Positions 1 to 10,248 of a stretch of 64,000 bases of DNA are shown in pieces (the first letter of the stretch is position 1; the number at the start of each line of letters is the position of its first letter). The stretch is taken from NCBI GenBank assembly GCA_036365455.1, contig JAWQUS010000001.1, positions 24,599,001 to 24,663,000 on the forward strand. The letters run 5' to 3'. The stretch comes from Macrosoma leucophasiata. Its lineage: Eukaryota > Arthropoda > Insecta > Lepidoptera > Hedylidae. A program made the translations under genes and the position numbers. A model generated the notes under the pieces. The model did no database searches, was not told the DNA's origin, and saw only the letters and a program-made list of their open reading frames with translations.

Positions 1-465
1 TCAAACATCTTGAACCTCTCAAGTGAAATTTTACATTTCAAATAACATCTAACAAATCTAGCTAGAAAACAAACTTGAACACAAACCAAAATATTTAAAG
101 TAAAGTGTAAATATTTTAATTAAGTACACAACAACTTACAATATACCTACTAAACTTAATTAATCTTATCTTAAAACAACTCATAGACCAGAAACTAAAA
201 TAATGAAAATAGAGTGCAACTACTTTTAGGTAAGTATACAACTTTAGGAATCCCTACTGAGCTTAAATAGCATCTTTCTTTAAAAAAAACAAACATACAA
301 CAGAAACAAAACCTTTGAAATACAAATTAACAATTTTGTTTGTTACAACTTTAGGTTACAATTCCCTTCATATGCATAACTGTTACAACAAAGAATAAGT
401 TAAAAATTGCTCTGACAACTGCTTGCCTGAAAAAAAAAGAAATAGGTATTAAACAAATAAATATG
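1..465 (-). other. 3' untranslated stretch of the Gypsy element
   Basis: This AT-rich stretch lies downstream of the gag-pol stop. It has no frame of note, and neither an LTR start nor a clear polypurine tract could be identified. It probably belongs to the element, but its left limit cannot be set here. Confidence 0.5.
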
Positions 466-3400
466 TTAATCATCATAGCGGTCACTGTGCATAGGCCACC
501 TCTTCATATAATCAGCAGACGTGGTTGTTTTATTTGGGCCTTCAGTAGAATGATCAACTTTCTCAACTTCATACCTATCCTTCCCCTTGCACTGTGTTAC
601 TTCATAAGGGCCTAAGTATTTGGGACGCAACTTTAAACCAGGGCCATATTGTGTCCTTTTTATAGCAACATGGTCTCCTAAATTATATTGTAAACTCTCT
701 TTTCTCTTTTTGTTGTAGGTCCTCATATTCTCCTCTTGTATTTTCATAATCTGCTGTCTAGCCTTAAGTCTACTTTCCTCTCTGTCTTCTGAGTACTGTT
801 TGGCATCTTCTTCTTGTAATACTTCAATAATTCTTAAGTCTTCTGGACATCTCATTTTGGTACCCATGAGTAACTCGAAGGGTGTAGTATTTATACTACG
901 CTGGAATGTACTGTTCAGAGCTCTCTGAACCTTGCTTACGTAACGGTACCATACCCCATTGTTCTCTATACACAGCTTAGTCAAAGCGGGTATAATGATT
1001 CTATGGACTCTTTCTACTTGGCCGTTGCCACGAGGAACTCCAGTAGTTATCTTAATGTGTTGAATATTCTCTTCTTCACAATATTCCTGAAACTCCCGGC
1101 TGGTAAACGCAGTACCTCTGTCTGAAATTATTCTCCTTGGATTACCAAAGGTCTGTTGATGTATTCGCAATTTATTAAGTGTTTCTGAACTCGAAGTCGT
1201 CTTCGTAGGGAACAACCACACAAATTTTGTGAAGGAATCTATAATTGTAAGTATATGATTATACTGTTTCTTTGTTTCTGTCAGTGGCCCCAAATGATCT
1301 AGATGTAAAGTGTCAAAAGGTAAGCTCTCTTTATTAATCGGGTTTAGAAACCCTTCTTGTTTTCCCTCCTTTCTGGCTGCTAACAGGCATGGAATACAGC
1401 TTCTTAAGAAATCATCCAATTTCTTATCAACATCTTTGATATAGTAGTCCGTTGAGAGTAAATCTTTCATTTTGACTTTGCCGAAGTGGCCATTACTATG
1501 TACTCTCTTAATCGTCTCTCTCTCTAGTGTTTTGGGAACTACTAGCTGCTTCTGGACACCTTTATACAACACATCATCTTCTAACCAAAAATCTTCATAA
1601 GAGCTCCTCTTTAAAATTTCTTTAATGGCTCTCAAAGCGTCATCATCATCTTGTGCCTTTTTAAAATTATTTTTCAGTGTTGTAGTAACTGCGACATAAG
1701 GAATTCTGCTCAGTGCGTCTGTATGCCTCATCTTAATGCCAGCTCTGTGCTCTATTTCAAAATCATATTCGTTCAACATCAACACCCATCGTGCTACTTT
1801 TGCAGTTAAGTCCTTCTTCTTTAGAGTCAACTCAAAAGCTTTGCAGTCCGTAACAATCTTAAAATGAATGCCGTAGAGATAGTGCCTGTATTTCTTTACG
1901 CCTTCAACTATAGCTAGAGCCTCCAGTTCATAACTACAATACTGGCTTTGAGCATCGTTCGTTCTCCTGCTCATGTAATGCACTGGATGCAGGCCTGAGT
2001 CAGGATGATACTGCATTAAAATGGCTGCAAATGCTAAACTGGATGCATCTGTATGCAATTCTGTTCGTAGTTGAGGATTAAATATCTTCAACACTGGTTC
2101 GCTCATTAATCTAGACTTCAGATTCAAAAATGCACTTCTCTCTTCTTTTTCAAATATAAACTCCTTATTCTTCTTTAATAAATCCGTCAAGGGCTTAGCT
2201 ATCAATGCATAATTTTCTATATACTTTCTAAAGTACCCTGTTAATCCAACGAAACTGTGCAATTCTTTTAAAGTTCTTGGTTGAGGATAATCAGCCACTA
2301 CTTTTATCTTATCTGTACTCGGTCTAATTTCTCCATTTTCTATGATGTGACCTAAATATTCTATCTTTTTATGAAGTAAGTTCGCTTTCTTCCAATTGAT
2401 TGACAATCCAAATTTTGATGCTACTTCTAATACTTGCTGAAGTCTTTCTAGTCCTTGTTCCTCAGTTTGAGCTGGAATTACAATATCATCAATAAAAATC
2501 ATCATACTTCCTTTAGAAATCAAATCCCTGAAAACAATGCTGACATAACGCATAAAAGCCTTCGGACAAATTGATAAACCAAAAGGTGCACGTAAAAACT
2601 CGAATTGCCCATGATGTGTCACAAACGATGTGTACCGTATAGAATCTTCACTAATGCTTAAATGGAAAAACCCATTCTTCAAATCAAGAACGCTAAATAC
2701 CTTCGCTCCCAGCAATTTATCTATCAAGTCATCTATAATTGGCAGTGGGAATTCGTCCTTCACTATCTTTGCATTCAGTCGCCTGTAATCTACACACACT
2801 CTAACTGACCCATCCTTTTTACGAACCAACACTACTGGGCTTGAATAATCAGAATAGCTTACCCGTATAATTCCGTCTCGTAACCACTCTTCAACCTGAT
2901 TCTCTACCAGCTGTTGTTCTGCCAGTGCCAGCCGTCGAGGTCGCTGCGCCACAGGTACGTCATCTTTCAGTACAATCTTAAGCTCCATTGGCACCTCATG
3001 AGTCTTCATCGGCTGGTAACCTTCTATACGTCTTATCACCTCTTCTTTAACATCCTGGTTGCGAACATGATCTAAAAAAACATTTACACACCCCGTAAAA
3101 CAATCAACCCTACCTAACCAGTCACAGTTGTCAGGTAAAAACCTTATAGATCCATCCCTAAATAAAACAGTGCATAATTTAAGGAAATCGCTACCCAAAA
3201 TTGCCTCATATGGCATTGCTTCAACAGGTACTAAGTGAAAAACGACATTTTCATACAACTTGCAGTTAATTTCGATATTTAAATGTACTTTGCCAAGTGA
3301 AAAGACTTTAGTATGTCCGAGACCAGTTAAAACAATCGGATCATTACACAAAACATTTTTATTTCGGAAACTACTTTGAAAAGCTATCATTGAAAGTAAA

Positions 3401-4503
3401 TTTACCTCTGATCCAGTGTCAACTAAAGCCTTAATCGACTTATCACAAATCTTAATTGATATTAAATTATTCTCACAACTATCTTGACATATAACCTCAC
3501 TTTGTACACTTGACACATTACTGTCACCTGTCAAATCCGCGTTTCGTTCCTGCTCCGACGTCGTCACGCACAAAGTCTCTGATGACACCAACATTTTATT
3601 ATTTTCACACCGCGTTTCGTTCGTCGAATAATCTTGAGACGGCGTCACGGTTGCCTCGTCTTTACCACGTGACCCGAACATTGCCGACCGGGGCCGAACC
3701 GCACCCGAACTCTTATCACCGCCGGATCCGCTCGTATTCACAACAACTTGTTTCTGAGTACAATGGCGACTTATATGCCCGTAGGAATTACACTTGAAGC
3801 ATTTTACACCATTTGGACACGCTGATGCCACATGACTCCCTTCTCCACAATTATAGCACCGTCCTTGACCCGTACTCCGCCTGGAACCGCCACTTTGATA
3901 TGTAGCATTCTGTGCTTGTTTTGGTTTAGAATGTTGCTTCGTCTTATCATTCTTAACTTTTTCGTAAATCAGTATCTTGTCTTTCAAGGCCGCGTACGTC
4001 GTAACACCATACAACATGATTTTATATGGGTCGTCGTCTTTGTCGATCCCATCGATGATGTATTGTATTGCTACATAATCGGGAAACTTGGCGCGCTTGC
4101 CCAATTCCTTCATGATGAGCATATATTGGGTATATGTTTCGTCTTTGCGTTTTCGCCGTGTCGACATAATCTCATGCATTTCTTTTGCGGTAATTATGTC
4201 AGGGAATTCTCTAAGAAGGGCGGCTTTCAAATCTTCGTATGTCTTAAATGTTTTTTCAGCCCTGAGCCATAGTTCTGCAGTCCCGGTGAGGGATCTACGT
4301 GCCACTATTAATTTTTGTGTGGTACTCCACTGGAAAATATCGGCGTTGTCGTCGATGTCCTGCGCCCACTTCACCGAGGAATATGTTTTATCATCCCCGC
4401 TGAACTTCGCTATGACCCCATCCAAACAAAACTTGGCCGCCATGCCATCCATACCATGAAGCATGCTGCCACTTCCACTTCTATCGTCTTTTTCTAAAGC
4501 CAT
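466..4503 (-). CDS. Gag-Pol polyprotein of Ty3/Gypsy retrotransposon
   Basis: This single 1345-residue frame encodes the structural and enzymatic proteins that package, reverse-transcribe and integrate the element. In order: a gag region; two zinc knuckles near residues 217-249 (CYNCGEGSHVASAC and CFKCNSYGHISRHC); an aspartic protease with DTGS near 360; reverse transcriptase with LDLKNGFFHL near 604 and the catalytic FIDD near 672 (the usual family box is Y/F-x-DD); RNase H with TDASS near 817, an E near 857 and a TD near 885; an integrase zinc finger near 1002-1040; and an integrase core D near 1067, D near 1129 and E near 1165 with exactly 35 residues between the last two. Gag and pol share one frame with no frameshift signal. 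The start at 4503 is the first ATG after the leader. All catalytic residues that can be checked are present, so the protein may be functional. Lineage within Ty3/Gypsy was not resolved. Confidence 0.93.
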   Translation of the reverse strand: MALEKDDRSGSGSMLHGMDGMAAKFCLDGVIAKFSGDDKTYSSVKWAQDIDDNADIFQWSTTQKLIVARRSLTGTAELWLRAEKTFKTYEDLKAALLREFPDIITAKEMHEIMSTRRKRKDETYTQYMLIMKELGKRAKFPDYVAIQYIIDGIDKDDDPYKIMLYGVTTYAALKDKILIYEKVKNDKTKQHSKPKQAQNATYQSGGSRRSTGQGRCYNCGEGSHVASACPNGVKCFKCNSYGHISRHCTQKQVVVNTSGSGGDKSSGAVRPRSAMFGSRGKDEATVTPSQDYSTNETRCENNKMLVSSETLCVTTSEQERNADLTGDSNVSSVQSEVICQDSCENNLISIKICDKSIKALVDTGSEVNLLSMIAFQSSFRNKNVLCNDPIVLTGLGHTKVFSLGKVHLNIEINCKLYENVVFHLVPVEAMPYEAILGSDFLKLCTVLFRDGSIRFLPDNCDWLGRVDCFTGCVNVFLDHVRNQDVKEEVIRRIEGYQPMKTHEVPMELKIVLKDDVPVAQRPRRLALAEQQLVENQVEEWLRDGIIRVSYSDYSSPVVLVRKKDGSVRVCVDYRRLNAKIVKDEFPLPIIDDLIDKLLGAKVFSVLDLKNGFFHLSISEDSIRYTSFVTHHGQFEFLRAPFGLSICPKAFMRYVSIVFRDLISKGSMMIFIDDIVIPAQTEEQGLERLQQVLEVASKFGLSINWKKANLLHKKIEYLGHIIENGEIRPSTDKIKVVADYPQPRTLKELHSFVGLTGYFRKYIENYALIAKPLTDLLKKNKEFIFEKEERSAFLNLKSRLMSEPVLKIFNPQLRTELHTDASSLAFAAILMQYHPDSGLHPVHYMSRRTNDAQSQYCSYELEALAIVEGVKKYRHYLYGIHFKIVTDCKAFELTLKKKDLTAKVARWVLMLNEYDFEIEHRAGIKMRHTDALSRIPYVAVTTTLKNNFKKAQDDDDALRAIKEILKRSSYEDFWLEDDVLYKGVQKQLVVPKTLERETIKRVHSNGHFGKVKMKDLLSTDYYIKDVDKKLDDFLRSCIPCLLAARKEGKQEGFLNPINKESLPFDTLHLDHLGPLTETKKQYNHILTIIDSFTKFVWLFPTKTTSSSETLNKLRIHQQTFGNPRRIISDRGTAFTSREFQEYCEEENIQHIKITTGVPRGNGQVERVHRIIIPALTKLCIENNGVWYRYVSKVQRALNSTFQRSINTTPFELLMGTKMRCPEDLRIIEVLQEEDAKQYSEDREESRLKARQQIMKIQEENMRTYNKKRKESLQYNLGDHVAIKRTQYGPGLKLRPKYLGPYEVTQCKGKDRYEVEKVDHSTEGPNKTTTSADYMKRWPMHSDRYDD

Positions 4504-4673
4504 CCTTGATTCTGTCGTTTAATAATCGTCTTATGGTCGTCTTAAAATCCCTTTTCACCTTGATTTTCGTCTTATTTTCGTCGTATCGTCGTCCTTTCTT
4601 CACAACATGCCGCCATCGGCGCACACGTCTCGTCGTAGTAATATTTCGCCACACTTTTTACTTCGCAAACACC

Positions 4674-4691
4674 ATCCCGGACGAGCCTCCA
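4674..4691 (-). other. Primer-binding site, tRNA-Pro type
   Basis: On the minus strand the sequence is TGGAGGCTCGTCCGGGAT, four bases inside the 5' LTR. From memory, the tRNA-Pro primer site of gammaretroviruses is the same except for one G at the A. A tRNA-Pro primer is therefore inferred. The leader from here to the start codon (4673-4504) shows no other feature. Confidence 0.8.
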
Positions 4692-4695
4692 AAGT

Positions 4696-4881
4696 TGTGG
4701 GGTGGTGTGTGTTGGAAGTAAAAGCCAGAAAACTCTTGAAACACTTATTTATTTTTAGCTGCATTTAACACCTCCTTCACTTTCCGCCATCTTCCTATTA
4801 TATCTCCCTCTTTCATTCACTCATCTCATCTCTCGCTCGCTCATCCTTACGTTCCGTCCCTTGCATCCGACAATTCCCACA
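4696..4881 (-). repeat. 5' LTR of the Gypsy element (186 bp)
   Basis: The stretch begins TGTGGG and ends CCCACA on the minus strand, the expected TG...CA with a 6-bp terminal inverted repeat, and ends four bases before the primer site. A TATAATA box lies at about 4802-4796 and an AATAAA polyadenylation signal near 4750 downstream of it, giving a plausible U3-R-U5 order. It is short for a Gypsy LTR. The limits rest on terminal motifs alone, because the second LTR is not in view. Confidence 0.75.
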
Positions 4882-4894
4882 TATATTTTACTTC

Positions 4895-4990
4895 ATTTGT
4901 CCCTGTGCGAGGATCGAAGCCGTGACCTCTCTGATCAGGCGGTCGATACAAACTACTCACCAAACTTCCTAGTACGTCGTAGAAATAAAG
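4895..4990 (-). repeat. tRNA-derived SINE head (fragment)
   Basis: On the minus strand this contains a B-box-like GGCTTCGATCCTCGC and upstream tRNA-like sequence, resembling the B family of SINEs. The Gypsy element ends directly beside it. The polymerase III boxes look degenerate. Confidence 0.4.
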
Positions 4991-5350
4991 AATATATTAT
5001 TATTACTCACAAATTATCTTTTTACTGATGAAGATGACGATGATCTTTAAATAAATATCAATTCTAATGAAATCTCTAGCCAGTGACATTAAAAAAACTC
5101 ATTTCAGGTCATGTCCAAAAACAAGATAAATTAATGAAGTTTTTTTTATTAATAATATCCCAACAAAGTTAGTACAAGTCAACGATGTTCAAGGTAATTG
5201 GTCAGCCAGAGGCGTATTGCTCGACAGTTGAAAACATTCCTCATAAGGGTGTTTTTCCACCAGAGATTCGCTATGCAGCTATGCCACAAAGATGTGAAAT
5301 CTATGCTATGAAAATATGTCACCGTTTCCACCAATACTATGCTATGCTAT
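4991..5350. other. No gene; AT-rich with CTATGCTA motifs
   Basis: No coding signal is visible. From about 5245 the motif CTATGC recurs five or more times beside ...TTTTTCCACCAGAGAT..., which looks like the edge of an old DNA element that could not be delimited. Confidence 0.3.
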
Positions 5351-5497
5351 TTTACTGGTGGTAGAGCTAACGCAACGGTGGTAACGCATCTGCATTTTCA
5401 CCTCTGGTTTTTGTGTGGGTGTCTAAATGCTGCAGTCATCACTTATCATCAATGTGAACTGCATGCTTGTTTGCCACTTTCATAACATAAAAAACAG
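5351..5497 (+). repeat. Family A repeat, internally deleted
   Basis: The 5' end ACTGGTGGTAGAGCT is joined directly to the 3' half (GGTAACGCATCTGC ... GTGAACTGCATGCTTG), ending in CATAACATAAAAAA. About half of the unit is missing. Confidence 0.8.
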
Positions 5498-5861
5498 GTT
5501 GCGAAAATGCTTCTATACACCCCTACCTATGATTACAACTAAAGAAAACATTCGAGAAATTTAAAAATGAAACCCCTCATTCATGAAAATAAATTAACCA
5601 ATGAGAACGCCCACAACATTAAATAGTAATATATTAAACTGGTGCTGAATTTATGCCTCAAGACCTGTGGTAAGAATGTCCATTGGTGACAATATATCTT
5701 TTGTCCTTCGTGGACAAAGCTATGCTAAATAACTTTTTACTGCAACATCTGTATGTTTAAACCCTTAATTTACATGAATGTGAATAAAATTGCAAAGAGC
5801 CTTAATATACACAGCCGTAAAATTCGTAAGCAGACCTTGGTGACCCGTACCAGAGAATATG
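5498..5861. other. No supported feature
   Basis: AT-rich DNA. I see only short accidental frames and no repeat shared with the rest of the window. Confidence 0.3.
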
Positions 5862-6048
5862 TAATAATACTACGTATAGAATGGACACTTCGACGTCCCG
5901 CTCGATTTCCCCGCATCGCTCAACCTCCTCCCCTCTTACGGGCGACGGTTGGTATTTTCTAGGTCACTGATTGATGTCTGTGTAATAGAGACCAAATTAA
6001 GCGTTTGTATGGAATTTTGGCGGAGTGTCCGCGGTATGCCCGTACTGT
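5862..6048 (+). repeat. Dispersed repeat L, copy 1
   Basis: This is the reverse complement of 12330-12547, with small indels. Shared landmarks are the boundary AGAGAATATGTAATAAT, the GTCGAAGTGTCCATTC block and the GGACACCCCGC/GCGGAGTGTCC end. No terminal inverted repeat or target duplication was found, so the class is unknown. Confidence 0.7.
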
Positions 6049-6094
6049 CCGTACGTACTTGATATTTTAGTAATTAAAAAGTCTATTATACTAT

Positions 6095-6592
6095 GTATCT
6101 TCACGCCAGGTCCCTAACGGGGTAGGCAGAGAGTGTAGAGCGCCAGACATCCCGGTTCTGACAAACCTCTCGTGCCTCGTCTACCTTCATCATTCTCTTC
6201 ATACATGCACGCCGATTCCTAAGACTTTTGACCCCACCATCAGACAGAACTCGACCTATTTGGTCATAGTAGGTCAGCCTTGGTCTTCCTGGGCCTCTGC
6301 AACCATCCACATTCGCATTGTATATCTGTTTAGTCATTCGCTCATTCGACATTCTTTCTATATGCCCGAACCATCGGAGCATGCCTTTTTTCATTTTTAC
6401 ACGATACGATACTATCATTCACACAAAGTCTCTTTCTTACATCTTCATTACGAACGCGATCGGTGAGTGATACACCGCAGATCTTGCGCAAAGATCTCAT
6501 CTCGACCGCGTTCAACTTACTTTCCTGCATACCCAGCTCTCACTTCCATATAAAAGCGTTGGAGTAAGTACAGCATTATGTACGGCTAGTCG
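6095..6592 (-). pseudogene. RTE-like LINE, C-terminal reverse transcriptase fragment (family D)
   Basis: Minus-strand frames read, in order, VLTPTLLYGSESW, then ESKLNAVEMRSLRKICG, then MLRWFGHIERMSNERMTKQ, and RDVWRSTLSAYPVRDLA just before the end. This is the usual C-terminus of a non-LTR retrotransposon polymerase, after the catalytic core. At least one frame change near 6420 and a 5' truncation at about 6590 make it a dead fragment. The end near 6095, with TATCTTCACGCCAGG, recurs at 17.96 and 32.27 kb. RTE assignment is from the motif style and not certain. Confidence 0.8.
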
Positions 6593-6605
6593 AGCCCGCT
6601 GGCTG

Positions 6606-6806
6606 AGATATATTATACTAGTACCGTAGTAACAGTAAATACTGAACTCAGAGTTCAGAAACTAGTCTCACGAACTACTGGTCCGATTTGAAAAGTTTTT
6701 TCAGTGTTAGAAAGCCCATTTATCGTGGAAGGCTATAGGCTATATATCATTATGCTATGACTAATAGGAACGGAGCAGCGCGGGTGAAGCCGGGGCAGGC
6801 CGCTAG
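6606..6806 (+). repeat. Helitron-like repeat H, copy 1
   Basis: It shares the GGTCCGATTTGAAAAGTTTT block, CCATTTATCG, GGCTATATATC and a GC-rich end ...GGCCGCTAG|T with 35735-35949. The CTAG-T terminus fits a Helitron 3' end. The 5' end has drifted. Confidence 0.6.
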
Positions 6807-7045
6807 TAATATATATTTGTGCCTGAATTCATTAAAAATCTCTTAAGCGGTTTAGGTTGTTCACATAAATTTTATTTCCCAATGCCAACCCTTTAGGAGT
6901 ATATAAAAAGGGATTAAAAAATTTTGACCCTCGGCTTCCAACTTATTTTATTCTAAATTTCATCCAAATCGGTGCTGTAGTTAACCGAGAAAGTGTAACA
7001 GACAGACAGACTACCACATTTATTTTATTAATATTAAAAATAGGT
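6807..7045 (+). repeat. Interspersed repeat with CAGACAGACAGAC
   Basis: AATTTCATCCAAATCGGT, then a tail of CAGACAGACAGAC, resembles the recurrent repeats with GTCT microsatellites elsewhere in the window (families F and G). Limits are approximate. Confidence 0.4.
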
Positions 7046-7520
7046 ATATACCTAGTATAAAACTTGAAAAAGGTTTCTATCTACAAATCATAATTTAGGA
7101 CAATGAAACCTCGGGAAAAAGGCTAGTGTTTCACCTTACCCCTACAATTTTCATATAACATACCTAAATCCAACACATTTCTTACACAAGACTAAACAGG
7201 CGAGTTTTTTCTGGTTTATTTGCGCAACCCGACCCTTTATCTGTTCAGTGAGCGGAAAATTAAAATTAACTTACCGCAAAGGGATCCTTTTTCGCTATTT
7301 TATTGCGTTTAGTTGCATTATAGGTTTTTCTTAGATGTTTCGGTTTCTTTTGGGGTTTTTAAGTGAGATTTCAAGGTCTATTATTGTCGTTTTTGTTAAT
7401 ATTTCAGATACAGTTTCGCTAATCCCAAGCAAAAACTCAATCTGAGGCTAAGGCAGTGTACCCGCCAAGTCAAGTAAAAGAAGAGCAGACCCGAAACTGT
7501 TTTATCTCAAAGCCATTTAA
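7046..7520. other. No supported feature
   Basis: No frame, repeat or structured element could be supported. Confidence 0.3.
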
Positions 7521-7592
7521 ATATAGCCGTTTACAAGCTACAGTATTCTCAGTAGTCATCAACGTGAACGGGATGCTTGTTCGTTTTTGCAA
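7521..7592 (+). repeat. Degenerate family A 3' end
   Basis: AGTAGTCATCAACGTGAACG..ATGCTTGTT matches the family A 3' segment with several changes and an insertion of T. The remains are weak. Confidence 0.4.
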
Positions 7593-8351
7593 AATTTTTT
7601 TTTTAAGTACGTTAAAAAACATTCTTGAAAATAATTTTCATTTGTATATATATCTAACCTTCGACGATTAAATTGCGTTAAAGCATAGACCAACATGGGC
7701 CACCAGCCGCAGCGGACCGGAGGCGAGTAGCCATAGCGTTTATTACCAATGCAAAACAATCTGTCATTTTTTGCGGGGGGTAATGCGTGCGACACATACG
7801 CACACTACTAAAATTGTCTATTACTACGAAACTCACACCTTGACTTTAACAAAATACAGAAACAAGTGCACGCACACATTTAAACATCTAGGCGACAGGT
7901 TTAGGCCCATTTGGGCTTGAACTTTGACAGAGGGGAAAGCCTGCATATGGCTACTCCCCTCCGGTGTTGCTCTATGCGTAAAAGTAACCAATATTTTTGT
8001 TAAGTTAACATTTATTTCAGAGCACACGAGAAGTTGCTCTATAATTCGGCACGTCTCAAATCAGACTAAGCACACTGGCTTAATTAAATCTCTTAAGCCC
8101 CAAGGTATACGCCAGGATGCAGGTACGCATATTTCACACTAGTTTACGGTACCCTTTATTATGTAGCATTTTAAACTTGAATTTAAGAAACAATGAAGTG
8201 CTTCAAAAATGTTTATATTTAAAAGCGAAAGAGGAAGGTAATGGGCTGTTAAAACCATAATAGAATTTTGATGAGCAAGGTAAATTGTAAAAGTTTCGAG
8301 TGCTTCGGGTTTCTGGAAGATTATATCGTTTTCCGGGTCTGATTTTTATCT
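7593..8351. other. No supported feature
   Basis: There is a locally GC-rich stretch at 7695-7770 and a splice-acceptor-like TTTATTTCAG at about 8012-8021, but no frame long enough or conserved enough to call an exon. Confidence 0.3.
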
Positions 8352-8505
8352 CCTTTTTTAAGGTGGCAAACATGCAGTTCACATTGATGTTAAGTGATGA
8401 CTGCAGCTTATAGACACCCACTCAAAGACCAGAGGTCAAGATGCAGATGCATTGACACCCCTGACACCTAGGTTGTTATGTTTCTGTGATAGTTATTACT
8501 GGGTT
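8352..8505 (-). repeat. Family A repeat, 5'-truncated
   Basis: The minus-strand copy runs from GTAATAACTATCAC to GCATGTTTGCCACC. The conserved GATGTTAAGTGATGACTGCAG is seen on the plus strand. Confidence 0.8.
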
Positions 8506-8508
8506 GTG

Positions 8509-8796
8509 TAGTCCGTCTGCCTGTCGCCAGACTGTATCTCATAAACCGTGATAGATAGAAAGCTAAAATTTTCACAAATTATGTATTTCCGTTGCGGCTA
8601 TGACTACAAATATTAAAAATAAAAAATAAATAAAAAATAATAAAACATGTACTATATTACCCTTTCTTATAAATAATTTAATAAAAACAAAGTAAACATT
8701 AAAGGGTGCTCCCATACAGCATACGTAATTTTTAAGCATTTTTTTTGTACTGAACCATGCGTGCGCTAGTCCGACTCGCACATGGCCGGTTTTTTA
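8509..8796 (+). repeat. Family F repeat
   Basis: GTCCGTCTGCCTGTC, then CTGTATCTCATAAACCGTGA, and an end with GACTCGCACATGGCCGGTTTT. The same order is seen at 29668-29990. It is a widespread insect-type repeat; I cannot name its class. Confidence 0.6.
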
Positions 8797-9292
8797 TACT
8801 CTAAGATAGTAAATTTTCGTCTCAAATTTGCCAAACTTATGCTATAAATTGTACATTAAGCACATCTCGCGGTTAAACTTGAGTGCACGCCGCTGTGCAC
8901 TGCTGCACTGCCAACATATTATATTATTGAAGACGCAGAAATTGCCTTCACCAAGACTTATGGCGGGCATTTGCCTTCGAATCACCAAAGTTTTGATTTG
9001 TGAGTAAAATACTTTATGTGGTTTGATGCAAAAAATATTTTATGGGACGTTTACTATATTGGACATTGAACGTGTCTTTTAATGTAAATGTTAACTTGAA
9101 ATATATATTATTTTGCTTTTATTATGAAAGCAGAGATTGATCTTTACTGGACATTAACTAATCTACTTACAAATCAACCATCTTTTTCTAAGTAAATTTT
9201 CTAGAAGAGACTATCTTTATCATCTAAGCTAATAGCAAAAAATGTATGTGTCAAATAAAAGATAGGTATTCTACATTAAGAATATCTTTGAA
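8797..9292. other. No supported feature
   Basis: AT-rich. A short GC-richer patch near 8880-8930 encodes nothing recognisable. Confidence 0.3.
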
Positions 9293-9350
9293 ATAAAACT
9301 AGGTTTCGGATTTATCTAGCGTATATTAAACTAAAATGATTATTTAAAAT
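9293..9350. repeat. Family K fragment
   Basis: GGATTTATCTAGCGTATATT followed by AAACTAAAATGAT matches one arm of the hairpin repeat at 15468-15621. Confidence 0.5.
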
Positions 9351-9909
9351 CGAAATAAGAATATCTTTTAATTGAAAATGATATTTTTTACAGTTGATTC
9401 GTATTTTGTTCATTATTTATTAAAATTGTCTTATTTGGCAATTGATGTACGATATTTGTTTTTGACCACTAAAAGTTGCTTCACCTGGAGCTAGTCCAGT
9501 AAAGACAATAAGTTCATGATTCATCATTCATCGAAACTGAACCAACATGAAAACAAACTGGTTGAGCGGAATCAAATCTCCTTATTATACGTCGTATGTC
9601 TGAAAAAGAATGTCAGACAGCAGAAAGCAAAAGTTTGGGAAAGTAATAAAACAGTGGAATACAGCTAATGGGAATCCAGTAAATCTTGTGCCGCGGTGAC
9701 GCTCCATGAACTGCGCCTCATTCTTTCCATAACACGCCGTTTGGACGCCGTCCAACTGATGGAAACTAATGTGAGTAATAAAAGTTTGTATTGCAAGTAC
9801 GTCGCATCATTAACCGCAACAGTCATGCATGGTGGACCTTATTTACTGATGGTAGAACCCGCTACCGGTCGCATAATGGTAGTTTCACCACATTCTTGTA
9901 AAACAGATG
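9351..9909. other. No supported feature
   Basis: A 94-codon frame at 9696-9980 has no recognisable family and runs into the adjacent MITE, so it is not called a gene. Confidence 0.3.
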
Positions 9910-9911
9910 TA

Positions 9912-10162
9912 CAGTGCTCAACAATAAATTTTGCACATCGAGCTATGAAGGAGACTTCGGCTTATTTCGCATCTATATAGCGTTATCTCTTTCGCACCGT
10001 ACCTATTTGACGTTTGTCGTGCATTTTGATCAAGTTTTGACCAATACCTGACTGTCTGTGCTTACGTAGGCAGTGCGAAACAGAGATAACGCTCTACGAA
10101 GTTGAAACGAGCCGATCGTCTCTTTCGCAGGCTCGATGTGCAATATTAATTGTTGAGTACTG
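9912..10162. mobile_element. Tc1/mariner-type MITE (251 bp)
   Basis: Terminal inverted repeats of about 44 bp begin CAGTGCTCAACAAT on the left and CAGTACTCAACAAT on the reversed right, both reaching ...TTGCACATCGAGC. TA dinucleotides flank it (9910-9911 and 10163-10164). A second inner inverted pair (GCGTTATCTCTTTCGCAC with GTGCGAAACAGAGATAACGC) makes most of the element fold back. No coding capacity. Confidence 0.8.
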
Positions 10163-10248
10163 TACTTACACTCTAGGCTGTCTGTTCTTCACTTATCTGA
10201 CGTAAGCTTTACATGTTCCAGTAGTCTAATAAGTTTGTATATGTACTA

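Larger units (their letters stand above)
1..4881 (-). mobile_element. Ty3/Gypsy LTR retrotransposon (3' LTR off window)
   Basis: Read on the minus strand the order is 5' LTR (4696-4881), primer-binding site (4674-4691), short leader, one long gag-pol frame (4503-466) and a 3' untranslated stretch running to the window edge. No copy of the LTR sequence is present in 1-465, so the 3' LTR must lie to the left. No envelope-like frame follows pol, as expected of a plain metavirus-type retrotransposon. The uninterrupted frame suggests a young insertion. Confidence 0.9.

Noticed and set aside
3510..4497. Plus-strand frames opposite gag
   Set aside because: They are antisense shadows of the gag-pol frame.
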